Shown: positions 35,192 through 43,442 of the stretch, one piece after another
How positions within the stretch are numbered: the stretch's first letter is position 1
Layout: every line of letters starts with the position of its first letter
From: DAOULY01 sp034414595
Lineage (GTDB): Bacteria; Chloroflexota; Dehalococcoidia; SZUA-161; JAUWZY01
DNA length: 64,000 bases
Direction of reading: 5' to 3'
Assembly (NCBI GenBank): GCA_034414595.1
Contig: DAOULY010000012.1
Coordinates: 173,167-237,166 of the forward strand
Program-made: the position numbers and the translations under genes
The notes under the pieces: generated by a model
What the model was told of the DNA's origin: nothing
What the model saw: the letters and a program-made list of their open reading frames with translations, nothing else
Database searches by the model: none

Positions 35192-35659
35192 TCATTTCCT
35201 TCGTAACACATCGATTAGATCGCTCCCGATCTCCGCCGCTTCTCCAGCGGCGTCAATGCAGCTTTTTCTCATCCGCTCTCTGAAGTCATGAGGCATATCC
35301 GGGTTTTTCTGTATCAGCTCCTGGCTGTGTTCTATGAACTGCAATAGCTCGTAGTATCTCCGAATTCTGGCCACGATGTCAAAATCGAGCAGGCCCAATT
35401 TATCTCCCAGAGAAAGAAAGCCCGACTTCTGAAATGGGGCGCTCACAGTATTGTCCTGCTCTGACTCGTTTTCCGGCCCACTATCTCCCGACTCCTTCAG
35501 AGTTTCGAGATGGCTCTGGTTCAGCTGCATTTCAGCGACAAGAATCCTCTCGACCCGCTTGCGCTCCCACCTCCGCGCAATGACTTCGGTCAGATAGAGT
35601 GAGAGTATTCCCAAAGCCCAACCTATAAGCACCGGAATGAGAATCTGCCACCAGGCCAC
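35192..35659 (-). CDS. Small single-span membrane protein
   Basis: The 155-residue product begins with one clear membrane segment (WWQILIPVLIGWALGILSLYL), followed by a basic stretch and a predicted helical cytoplasmic part with FLSLGDKLGLLDFDIVARIRRYY. The function is unknown. Its GTG start overlaps the mtnA stop by one base (TAGTG), so it is translationally coupled to mtnA. It and the OLD ATPase downstream form a possible two-gene unit placed inside the mtn operon. Confidence 0.65.
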   Translation of the reverse strand: MAWWQILIPVLIGWALGILSLYLTEVIARRWERKRVERILVAEMQLNQSHLETLKESGDSGPENESEQDNTVSAPFQKSGFLSLGDKLGLLDFDIVARIRRYYELLQFIEHSQELIQKNPDMPHDFRERMRKSCIDAAGEAAEIGSDLIDVLRRK

Positions 35660-36684
35660 TATCCAGATACCTCTCTCAGTCCATCCGTATACGGCTCTCT
35701 GACTACACCCTTCTCGGTGATGATGGCAGCGATGTAGCGATGGGGCGTGACATCGAAGGACGGGTTGGCCACCCCGATGCCATCAGGGGTGATGCGCACA
35801 CCGCGGACATGGGTGACCTCGTCCCGGCTGCGTTCCTCAATGGAGATGGCGTCCCCCGAGGCCGTGAAGAGGTCAATGGTGCTGGTGGGCGCAGCCACGT
35901 AGAAAGGGACATCGTTTTCCCGGGCCAGAACCGCTAACATGTAGGTGCCGATCTTGTTGGCCACATCGCCGTTAGCCGCAATCCGGTCAGCGCCCACGAT
36001 AACGCAGTCAATGGCCTTCTTTCTCAGGAAGTGGCCAGCCATGCCATCGCTGATAAGGGTCGCCGGAATTCCCGCCTTGACCAGCTCCCAGGCGGTAAGC
36101 CTGGCCCCTTGCAGCAGAGGGCGGGTCTCGGTGGCATAGACTGCGATCTTCTTTCCCTGCTCATGGGCTTTCTTGATCACCCCCAGCGCCGTGCCGTAAC
36201 CTGCCGTGGCCAAGGAACCAGTGTTGCAGTGAGTTAATATGGTGGAGCCAACGCCAATCAACTCAGCGCCTAACTCGGCGATGAATCTATCTCCCTCCTC
36301 GTTTTCCCGGTCTATTCTCTGTGCCTCGGTGAGGAGCGCATCTTTAATCCCAGCCACGTCGTCCCCCGCTTGAGCCACCCGGCCCATTCGCTCCAGGGCC
36401 CAGAATAGATTGCGAGCAGTGGGCCTAGTGGCGGCCAAGGCCTGTGTTATTGAGGCCAACTCTTCCAAGAACTCGTCCTTGGATTTGGCCTCGATACCTT
36501 GAGCGCCCAGGGCCAGCCCATAGGCTGCGGTGACGCCAATTGCCGGCGCGCCTCGAATTTGCATCTCCTTTATCGCCTGCGCCACCTCCTGGTAATCACA
36601 AAGCTCGAGATAGATCTCTTCCCAAGGGAGCTTGGTTTGATCCAGGAGCCTGACCTTGCCCGAAACCCACTCTATTGGCTTCAC
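35659..36684 (-). CDS. mtnA: Methylthioribose-1-phosphate isomerase
   Basis: The 341-residue protein of the eIF2B-like isomerase family has the substrate loop MQIRGAPAIGVTAAYG, the catalytic cysteine in LTHCNTGSLATAGYG, TETRPLLQGARLTAWEL and VIVGADRIAANGDVANKIGTY (catalytic Asp in GADR). It converts methylthioribose-1-P to methylthioribulose-1-P. No later mtn genes (mtnBCDE) are in the window, so the downstream fate of the sugar is open. It abuts the ABC permease gene by one base. Confidence 0.94.
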   Translation of the reverse strand: MKPIEWVSGKVRLLDQTKLPWEEIYLELCDYQEVAQAIKEMQIRGAPAIGVTAAYGLALGAQGIEAKSKDEFLEELASITQALAATRPTARNLFWALERMGRVAQAGDDVAGIKDALLTEAQRIDRENEEGDRFIAELGAELIGVGSTILTHCNTGSLATAGYGTALGVIKKAHEQGKKIAVYATETRPLLQGARLTAWELVKAGIPATLISDGMAGHFLRKKAIDCVIVGADRIAANGDVANKIGTYMLAVLARENDVPFYVAAPTSTIDLFTASGDAISIEERSRDEVTHVRGVRITPDGIGVANPSFDVTPHRYIAAIITEKGVVREPYTDGLREVSG

Positions 36685-37757
36685 TATACTGTTATCATTC
36701 TCCTGAATAGTATCACCGCTATGGCAAACAGCCCCACGGCAAAGCCGAGGAGGATGTAGAGATCAGTGCCAACAGCACTAAAGCCCAGGCCCCGGGAGAC
36801 GATATCTTGCGATGCTGAGATGGCATAGGTTGGAGGAAAGACCTTGGCGATGCCACGCATCACAGTGTTCATGCCCTCGGTGGAGAACCAGGCCCCGGAG
36901 AGCATGGCCATAGGAACGATGACGATCCAGGAGACATGGGCTTGACTCTCGACCTTGATCAGGGTGCCCCAAATCATTCCCAAGGCCAAGCAGGCGAGCC
37001 CGAGGACAAATAGCACCAGGAAGACCAGGCCAAAGTTGCCTAGGATATTGAGCCCCAGCGCAGATGCGATGCCGAGGTAAAGCGCTATCTGTATGATCAA
37101 CACCGGAACATAGGGGAGGGAATAGCCAGCGATGAACTGCCACGGCTGAAGCGGCGTGGTGAGCAGCCGGGGCATTATCGCCCGCTCCTTATCCCGGGCG
37201 ATGATGGCGGCAGCGGTGGGGATCAGTATCATCAGACCAAATACAGTCATCCCAGGTCCCAAGATGTTCATATATCCAATATCTTCAACTTGCATGCCTG
37301 TGGCTGCAACCGCTACGGGGATGCTGCTCCCGGTGTAAGTGATGCCAGCAGAGGTCAGGATGCCGATAAAACGCTCCCCCATCATCAGCTCCGATTCATC
37401 ATAGAGCACTTCCAATTGGACCTGGGCCCCCGTCTGCACCTGACTGCCGAAACCCGTCGGGATAATCAACACCCCGTCCAAATCCCCGAGCCGCAATTCC
37501 TCCCTTGCCTCAGATTGATCGCTGTAGGTGGAGATGGTAAGTGCTGAGATTTGGTCCAGGACCGAAACAAATTGCGCCGATTGTGTCGTCTGGTCCTCGT
37601 CTACTACCCCTGTGGTGAGTGGTTCGCTACCCATCCCGCGGAAGGCAACGCCGAAGATGAGCATAAACACCACCGGCATACCGATGAGGAAGGCCATGCC
37701 GATCCTGTCTCTCACAATTTCCTTGAAGTTCCTCTTCGCCAGCTCCAAAGCCTTCAT
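36684..37757 (-). CDS. ABC-2 type exporter permease
   Basis: The 357-residue membrane protein has an N-terminal helix (GMAFLIGMPVVFMLIFGVAF), a large extracytoplasmic domain of about 150 residues (from VDEDQTTQSAQF), and five or six further helices. The ABC2_membrane pattern near RDKERAIMPRLLTTPLQPW is typical. It pairs with the ATPase gene upstream (4-base overlap). The cargo is unknown; drug, lipid or sodium export are the usual roles of this family. Confidence 0.88.
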   Translation of the reverse strand: MKALELAKRNFKEIVRDRIGMAFLIGMPVVFMLIFGVAFRGMGSEPLTTGVVDEDQTTQSAQFVSVLDQISALTISTYSDQSEAREELRLGDLDGVLIIPTGFGSQVQTGAQVQLEVLYDESELMMGERFIGILTSAGITYTGSSIPVAVAATGMQVEDIGYMNILGPGMTVFGLMILIPTAAAIIARDKERAIMPRLLTTPLQPWQFIAGYSLPYVPVLIIQIALYLGIASALGLNILGNFGLVFLVLFVLGLACLALGMIWGTLIKVESQAHVSWIVIVPMAMLSGAWFSTEGMNTVMRGIAKVFPPTYAISASQDIVSRGLGFSAVGTDLYILLGFAVGLFAIAVILFRRMITV

Positions 37758-38683
37758 TCTCTCAGCTCCTTGCCTGTGAGCTGGAGGAAGACATCCTCCA
37801 AGGTGGGCTGCTCCACAGCTGCGGAAGAGATGACGACGCCGCGGGAGTGAAGATAGTCCACGATGTCCCTGAATTCCAGAGCGGGATCAGTTACCCTCAG
37901 CTTGCTGTCATCGAACCGGACATCGGAGTATCTGCTTTTGAGCTCCTGCAACACCTCTGGAGTCATATTCTCAGCGGATATAGTCATCGCCTTTCCTGCC
38001 ATTTTTCGCTTCAGCTCCCCTGGCGTGTCCAGGGCTATGATTCGGCCCTCATCGATGATACCGACCCTGTCGGAAAGAACGTCTGCTTCCTCCATGTAGT
38101 GAGTGGTGAGCAAGATGGTCTTCTTCCCCTTGAGCTCTTCTATATAGTCCCAAACTGCTCGCCTCGCCTGGGGGTCCAGCCCCAGGGAGGGCTCGTCCAG
38201 GAACAAAATATCTGGATCGTGAATCAGCGCCATGATCAGACTGAGACGGCGGTTCATGCCACCGGAGAATTTGCGCACCTGGTCCTTGGCCCTGTCCATG
38301 AGACCCATTACCTTCAAGAGCTCCCCAGACCTTCTCTTCAACACGGCCGGCTCCATGCCATGAGCACTACCCACCAGACTCAGGTTCTCCCAGCAGTTGA
38401 GCAAGCCGGAGACGACGGTCTCCTGAGGTGAAACCCCGATCCTCTTCCTAACTTCGTAGGGCTCTTTGATAATGTCATGGCCCAATATGGAAGCAGTGCC
38501 ACTCGTCGGCGACAGCAGACAGCACAGCATCTTGATGGTGGTGGTCTTGCCAGCGCCATTGGGACCGAGCAGCGAGAAAAGCTCTCCTTTCCCGATCTCC
38601 AAGTCAACATCGTCCACCGCCACCAGGCTGTTGAACTGCTTGGTCAGCTTGAAGGTCTGGATGGCAAAGGGACTATCGCCCAT
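37754..38683 (-). CDS. ABC exporter ATP-binding protein (CcmA/DrrA type)
   Basis: The 309-residue ATPase has Walker A GPNGAGKTTTIKML, Q-loop SPQETVVSGLL, signature KFSGGMNRRLSLIMAL, Walker B ILFLDEPSLGLD and the switch LLTTHYMEEAD. The C-terminal ~90 residues are the extra domain common in DrrA-like exporters. ATG 38683 is chosen for its GGGAG ribosome site. It forms an exporter with the permease at 36684-37757. Confidence 0.92.
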   Translation of the reverse strand: MGDSPFAIQTFKLTKQFNSLVAVDDVDLEIGKGELFSLLGPNGAGKTTTIKMLCCLLSPTSGTASILGHDIIKEPYEVRKRIGVSPQETVVSGLLNCWENLSLVGSAHGMEPAVLKRRSGELLKVMGLMDRAKDQVRKFSGGMNRRLSLIMALIHDPDILFLDEPSLGLDPQARRAVWDYIEELKGKKTILLTTHYMEEADVLSDRVGIIDEGRIIALDTPGELKRKMAGKAMTISAENMTPEVLQELKSRYSDVRFDDSKLRVTDPALEFRDIVDYLHSRGVVISSAAVEQPTLEDVFLQLTGKELRE

Positions 38684-38716
38684 TCTCAACTCCCAATTTG
38701 CTTGCCCGCTTATTCC

Positions 38717-40414
38717 TCAATCGAGTAGCTTAAAGGCAATTACATCAACCAAACCCTTGTCGGTCAGTTTGAGCTCCGGGATCACGGGAAGCGCCAGGAA
38801 GGAAAGGGTGGCGAAAGGCGAGCCCAGCACACAGCCCAGGTTCGACGCTGCTCTTTCCAGCTCTTCCAGCTTGTGCACAACGGTCTCCAGCGGCTCCTGA
38901 GAGAGAAGCCCGGCGATGGGCAGGGCCAGAGAGCCCGAGACCTGACCATCAGCAGCGACCACCAGCCCTCCCTGCAGCCTCTCTATCTCCTTCACACACA
39001 GGAGTATGTCCTCATCGTTTGTGCCCACGACCACGATGTTGTGAGAATCATGGGCGATGGATGTGGCCAGGGCTCCTTTGTTCAGGCCCACGCCTCTGAC
39101 CAGCCCCAGGCCGATGTTGCCCGTGGCCTTGTGCCTTTCCACCACCACCATCTTCAATATGTCCCTCTCCACTTCGGGCTGGACGAAGCCGCCTTCAACC
39201 CTGACCTTCTCATCAGCCCTCCCGGTCACTATCTGGTCCGGGATGATCTCGATGATGGGAAAGCTCTCCCCCTTGGCCGGTATCCTCAAGGCCTCGACAG
39301 TGAAAGGTTTGACGTTCACGGTGTGGGTCAGCTCAGGCTCGGCAAGCAAGGGGACTGAGAAAAGCGGCTCCCCATCCCTGGCCACGAGCTTGCCCCGATG
39401 GAAGACCATTTGAACCTCGAAGCGAGCGAGGTCGCTGAGTACGACGAAGTTGGCCCAATATCCCGGAGCAATAGCCCCGACCCTGTCCAGCTTGAAGTGC
39501 TCAGTCGGGTTGATCGTGGCCAGTTGCAGAGCACGGATGGGGTCCAGTCCCCTTTGAATCGCCTTGCGCACCACAGCATCGATATCGCCATCTCTGAGCA
39601 AATCGGAGCAGGTGCGGTCATCAACCGCCAACAGGCACCTTTTGTAGGTGTTGTCCGTGACCAAGGGCAGCAGCGTGTCCAGGTTCTTCTCTGAAGAGCC
39701 TTCCCTGATCATGAGGTACATGCCACGGCGCAGCTTCTCCCTGCCCTCCTCCAGCGTGGTCGATTCATGGTCGGAGCGGATGCCAGGGCAGAGGTAGGCA
39801 TTCAAGTCCTTGCCAGAAACCCTGGGAGCATGACCATCGATCACTTTGCTCTGAAACAAGGCGATCTTGGCCAGGACCTCAGGGTCGGCAAACCAGACTC
39901 CGGGGAAGTTCATCATCTCGCCCAAACCGATGACATGGTCCCAATCCAAAGTGCTCTTGAGCTCCTCAACGCCGATGCTGGCGCCTGCTGTCTCCATGTG
40001 GGTAGCAGGGACACAGGAAGGAGCCATAAGGTACAGGTCCAAGGGGAGGTCACGGACGGAGTCCAGCACGAACTTCATACCTTTGAGCCCGGAGACGTTG
40101 GCGATCTCATGGAGATCAGTTACCACAGCGGAAACTCCCCGTGTCACCACTGTTCTGGCATACTCCGCGGGATGCAGGTATGAACTCTCCAAGTGGATAT
40201 GAGAGTTGATCAGCCCCGGCGCCAGATACTTGCCTCCGAGGTCTATCTCCTCCCGTCCTTGATAGTCGCCGACGCCGGCGATCTGCCCCTCGTAGATAGC
40301 CACATCTCCGTCCTCAATCTCCGCAGTGAATGTATTCACTATTCTGGCATTGCGCAGCACTAAGTCGGCGGGGCTCTCGCCCCGAGCTACTGAGATCAGC
40401 CCTTTGACATCCAT
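38717..40414 (-). CDS. ade: Adenine deaminase
   Basis: The 565-residue amidohydrolase deaminates adenine to hypoxanthine. It shows APGLINSHIHLESSYLHPAEYA, with the HxHxE metal-binding form of adenine deaminases, and VTDLHEIANVSG. It also has DDRTCSDLL and SIAHDSHNIVVVGTNDED in the C-terminal part. The start at ATG 40414 has GGAGG upstream; longer in-frame starts are out of family. It follows hpt by one base, making an adenine-to-IMP salvage pair fed by MtnP. Confidence 0.94.
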   Translation of the reverse strand: MDVKGLISVARGESPADLVLRNARIVNTFTAEIEDGDVAIYEGQIAGVGDYQGREEIDLGGKYLAPGLINSHIHLESSYLHPAEYARTVVTRGVSAVVTDLHEIANVSGLKGMKFVLDSVRDLPLDLYLMAPSCVPATHMETAGASIGVEELKSTLDWDHVIGLGEMMNFPGVWFADPEVLAKIALFQSKVIDGHAPRVSGKDLNAYLCPGIRSDHESTTLEEGREKLRRGMYLMIREGSSEKNLDTLLPLVTDNTYKRCLLAVDDRTCSDLLRDGDIDAVVRKAIQRGLDPIRALQLATINPTEHFKLDRVGAIAPGYWANFVVLSDLARFEVQMVFHRGKLVARDGEPLFSVPLLAEPELTHTVNVKPFTVEALRIPAKGESFPIIEIIPDQIVTGRADEKVRVEGGFVQPEVERDILKMVVVERHKATGNIGLGLVRGVGLNKGALATSIAHDSHNIVVVGTNDEDILLCVKEIERLQGGLVVAADGQVSGSLALPIAGLLSQEPLETVVHKLEELERAASNLGCVLGSPFATLSFLALPVIPELKLTDKGLVDVIAFKLLD

Positions 40415-40415
40415 T

Positions 40416-40937
40416 TCACACCTCCACGTAACGGACATCTCGCAGATAGCGAAATCTCTCGTCCCAGTCGATGCCGTAGCCGACGATGAAAACATTGGGC
40501 ACGGTGAAGCCCAGGTAATCGATGGGAACATCGATCTTGCGCCGCGATGGCTTGTCCAGCAAAGCACAGAGCTTAAGCGACGCTGGCTTCTTCTTGCGCA
40601 GGCGGTCCAGGAGGTAGCGGATGGTAAGTCCAGTGTCCACAATATCCTCGATAACCAGGACATGCCGGCCTTTCACCGGTGTGGTCAGTCCCTGGACCAT
40701 CCTGATCTTGCCCGCGCTCTCCGAGGCCCCCCGGCCATAGCTGGATAGGTTGACGAACTCGACCTCCAAAGGGATGTCCATCTCCCGGATCAGGTCAGCC
40801 ATGAACACAAAGCTCCCCTTGAGGATTCCGACGATCAGGGGATGTTTATCCCGATACTCCTCTTTGATAATGGCGGCAAGTTCCGCCACCTTCTCCCGCA
40901 CCTGTTGCTCGCTGATGAGAACTTTGGCCTCGACCAC
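40416..40937 (-). CDS. hpt: Hypoxanthine phosphoribosyltransferase
   Basis: The 173-residue enzyme has the PRPP-binding motif VLVIEDIVDTGLTIRYL, the flexible-loop segment NLSSYGRGASESAG and base-binding VPNVFIVGYGIDWDERFR. It converts hypoxanthine (and usually guanine) plus PRPP to IMP/GMP. With ade it recovers purine released during SAM use. The size is normal. Confidence 0.94.
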   Translation of the reverse strand: MVEAKVLISEQQVREKVAELAAIIKEEYRDKHPLIVGILKGSFVFMADLIREMDIPLEVEFVNLSSYGRGASESAGKIRMVQGLTTPVKGRHVLVIEDIVDTGLTIRYLLDRLRKKKPASLKLCALLDKPSRRKIDVPIDYLGFTVPNVFIVGYGIDWDERFRYLRDVRYVEV

Positions 40938-40948
40938 TCTACGCCCTC

Positions 40949-41551
40949 CTAAATTCTGCCCACCGGCATGAGATAGACCACGCCTTCCTTCTCGCCATCG
41001 ATACCAACTATCCGGTCGTAACCCTGGTCATGAAAGGCGCCCACGGCACAGGTGCCCAGCCCCAGGGCAGTGGCCACCAGATAGATGTTCTGGCTGATAT
41101 GCCCGGCTTCTAACAGGACATAGCGATAGGCCCGCTCCCGATATCGCCACCGGCTACGCCCGAATACAGCGCTCAATACCAATACAACTGCTGCAGTGGC
41201 CATCATCTCCTGATCCAAGGCATAGCGCACCATGTCGGTGCGGAAATCACCCTGGCGCACCAGCTCCAAGGAATGGTCGCCAACTGAATAGTGATAGACT
41301 CCCCTGGTCAAGTCCTCGACATTATTAACCACAGGATAGATTTCGATAGGATACAAGGCCCCCGCCGAGGGCGCTGCTCGCAACCGCTCCCGTTCCTCTG
41401 TGATGCCATAGGAATAATGGAGCAGCTGTGACAATTCCAGCAAGGATAACGGCTGGTCGAGGAAATCGCGCTCCGATCTTCTCTGCTCAATAGCACGGTC
41501 TACGCTGAGCCCACCGAATCGGACTTCCCTGGGGAGTTCGATCTTCGCCAT
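40949..41551 (-). CDS. SagB-type nitroreductase-fold oxidoreductase
   Basis: The 200-residue FMN-type protein has the SagB/ThcOx pattern: AIEQRRSERDF, LHYSYGITE, RAAPSAGALYPIEIY, and the C-terminal GHISQNIYLVATALGLGTCAVGAF. SagB enzymes oxidise azolines in peptide maturation, but stand-alone members are common and of unknown role. No cyclodehydratase or precursor peptide is nearby. Start could also be GTG 41563; neither has a good ribosome site. Confidence 0.82.
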   Translation of the reverse strand: MAKIELPREVRFGGLSVDRAIEQRRSERDFLDQPLSLLELSQLLHYSYGITEERERLRAAPSAGALYPIEIYPVVNNVEDLTRGVYHYSVGDHSLELVRQGDFRTDMVRYALDQEMMATAAVVLVLSAVFGRSRWRYRERAYRYVLLEAGHISQNIYLVATALGLGTCAVGAFHDQGYDRIVGIDGEKEGVVYLMPVGRI

Positions 41552-41589
41552 GACCAAGGACACTTCAGCTAAACATTATAAACTGAACC

Positions 41590-42390
41590 TCAGACCCTGT
41601 CCATTCCCCCATCCTTGGGCATGACGATGACATGAGGCACCTTTGATAATGGATGTTGCTCGATGCGGACCGAAGCGTTAAAGACATCCTCTATCGTCTT
41701 TTCGGTCAACACCTCTGCTGGAGAACCGTCGCTGAAGATAGCACCTTCCTTGAGCAGCACCAGGCGGTCAAAATAGAGTGCAGCCAAATTCAGATCGTGC
41801 ATGGCTCCAATCACAGTGACCTCCTGCTCCCGATTGAGCTTTTTCACCAGCTCCAGAATCTCCACCTGGTGATTTATGTCAAGATGAGCCGTGGGCTCAT
41901 CGAGGAGCAGTAGCTTGGGCTCTTGAGCCAAAGCCATAGCTAGAATGCACCTCTGGCGCTCGCCACCGCTGAGTTCATTGAAGGTGCGGCGGGAGAACTG
42001 CTCCACACCGGCCAGCTTCATCGCCTGCTGGACCATGCTTTGATCCTTGTCCGTTTCCCCGCTGAGGGCCTTGATAAACGGAGTCCGCCCCATCATCACC
42101 ACCTCAGCCACTGTGAAGGCAAAAGGCATATTGAAGTATTGAGGCACCACCGCCACCCTTCGCGCTATTTCCTTCCGAGACAGGCTGCGCAGGGCTGTGT
42201 CCCCGAGCAGCACCTCCCCACCTGTTGGCATCAACACCCCACAGGCCAGCTTGAGCAGGGTGCTCTTGCCTGAGCCGTTGGGGCCAAGGAGCGCTATCAT
42301 CTCGCCTTTCTCCACCTCCAAGCCGATGTCGCGGAGCGAGAAGCCGTTGAAGTAGGAAAAGGAGACGTCTTTTATCGCCAGTTCACTCAT
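41590..42390 (-). CDS. btuD: Corrinoid ABC transporter ATPase
   Basis: The 266-residue FecCD-family ATPase has Walker A GPNGSGKSTLLKLA, VPQYFNMPFAFTV (Q-loop), signature ELSGGERQRCILAMAL, Walker B LLLLDEPTAHLDINH and the switch histidine in GAMHDLNLA. The family moves iron chelates or B12. Position behind a cobalamin riboswitch and btuC/btuF makes corrinoid the likely cargo. Confidence 0.88.
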   Translation of the reverse strand: MSELAIKDVSFSYFNGFSLRDIGLEVEKGEMIALLGPNGSGKSTLLKLACGVLMPTGGEVLLGDTALRSLSRKEIARRVAVVPQYFNMPFAFTVAEVVMMGRTPFIKALSGETDKDQSMVQQAMKLAGVEQFSRRTFNELSGGERQRCILAMALAQEPKLLLLDEPTAHLDINHQVEILELVKKLNREQEVTVIGAMHDLNLAALYFDRLVLLKEGAIFSDGSPAEVLTEKTIEDVFNASVRIEQHPLSKVPHVIVMPKDGGMDRV

Positions 42391-42392
42391 TC

Positions 42393-43442
42393 TTAGAAGG
42401 CATACTCCTTTCGGTAGCGGATCAGAAGGTAGAGGAATAATGGCCCCCCAACAATGGCGGTGAGAATCCCCAACTTGAGCACCTGAGGCGATTTAAGCGT
42501 CTGAGCCAATAGATTAGCCAGCACCAGAAACAACGCTCCACCCAAGGCAGAGGCAGGGAGCAACAGGCGATTATCAGGGCCGAAGAGGAGACGCACTATA
42601 TGCGGTATCACCAGCCCCACGAAGCCGATGAGCCCCCCAATGCAGACAGCGCATGCCGTGAGCAGGGCTCCCAGGCCCAAAACGAGCACCTTATCCCGCT
42701 CCACATTGATCCCCAGATATGAGGCCCCTTCCTCACCGAGGGAAAAAGCGTTTAGGTGAGAAGCAAAGAAGAGGGCCAAGACTATCCCGACCAAGGTCAG
42801 CGGGGCCAGTATCGCTATCTGGCTCCAATCTACATTTACGATCTGGCCCCAGAGGAAACTGTAGACCATATCCGCTTTCTGCTGCAGTTGGCCGACTACA
42901 TCGAGCAGGAACCAAGAGACAGCGGTGAGGATAAAGTTCAGGGCCACGCCAGCGAGGATCAGGGTCACCACCCGTGTGCCGCCTCCGATCCTGGCCAGAG
43001 TATAGACCAGGAACACCGCCCCCAAAGCCCCCAGGAAGGCAGCGATGGACATAACCCCAAAGCCTGAGTAGGATACCGAGGCAGGAAGAAAGATGGCGAC
43101 CGCCACAATGGCAAAGAGCGCCCCCGAAGAGGTGCCGATGAGGTAGGGATCGGCGAGTGGGTTGCGCAACAGCCCCTGAAACAGCCCCCCTGCGGTGGCC
43201 AGCGCCGCCCCTACTAGAGCAGCCCCTATGACACAGGGAAACCTCAGCTCGAAGATGATCGCCTCGGCACTCGCCCCCCAAGAGGGGTCAAAGTGAGCGA
43301 GATGCAATTTGTTCAAGCTCATCTTCAAGATGTCCCCCACCGGAATGTGTACAGCGCCAAAGGCGGTGGCGAGGAGTATGGTCCCAAAAAGCGCCACCGC
43401 CAGCGCCACCAGAATGACGGCTATCCTCTTCTTGCTCTTCAT
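42393..43442 (-). CDS. btuC: Corrinoid ABC transporter permease
   Basis: The 349-residue membrane protein is a FecCD/BtuC-type permease with about ten helices and the conserved motifs RFPCVIGAALVGAALATAGG, NPLADPYLIGTSSGA and GLIGFVGLVIPHIVRLL. It forms the channel with the BtuD-like ATPase. It overlaps btuF by 4 bases, consistent with one operon under the upstream riboswitch. Confidence 0.9.
   Translation of the reverse strand: MKSKKRIAVILVALAVALFGTILLATAFGAVHIPVGDILKMSLNKLHLAHFDPSWGASAEAIIFELRFPCVIGAALVGAALATAGGLFQGLLRNPLADPYLIGTSSGALFAIVAVAIFLPASVSYSGFGVMSIAAFLGALGAVFLVYTLARIGGGTRVVTLILAGVALNFILTAVSWFLLDVVGQLQQKADMVYSFLWGQIVNVDWSQIAILAPLTLVGIVLALFFASHLNAFSLGEEGASYLGINVERDKVLVLGLGALLTACAVCIGGLIGFVGLVIPHIVRLLFGPDNRLLLPASALGGALFLVLANLLAQTLKSPQVLKLGILTAIVGGPLFLYLLIRYRKEYAF

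Noticed and set aside
40949..41551. Azoline peptide (TOMM) biosynthesis because of the SagB-like protein
   Set aside because: No cyclodehydratase, precursor peptide or dedicated exporter is adjacent; stand-alone SagB-like nitroreductases are common.
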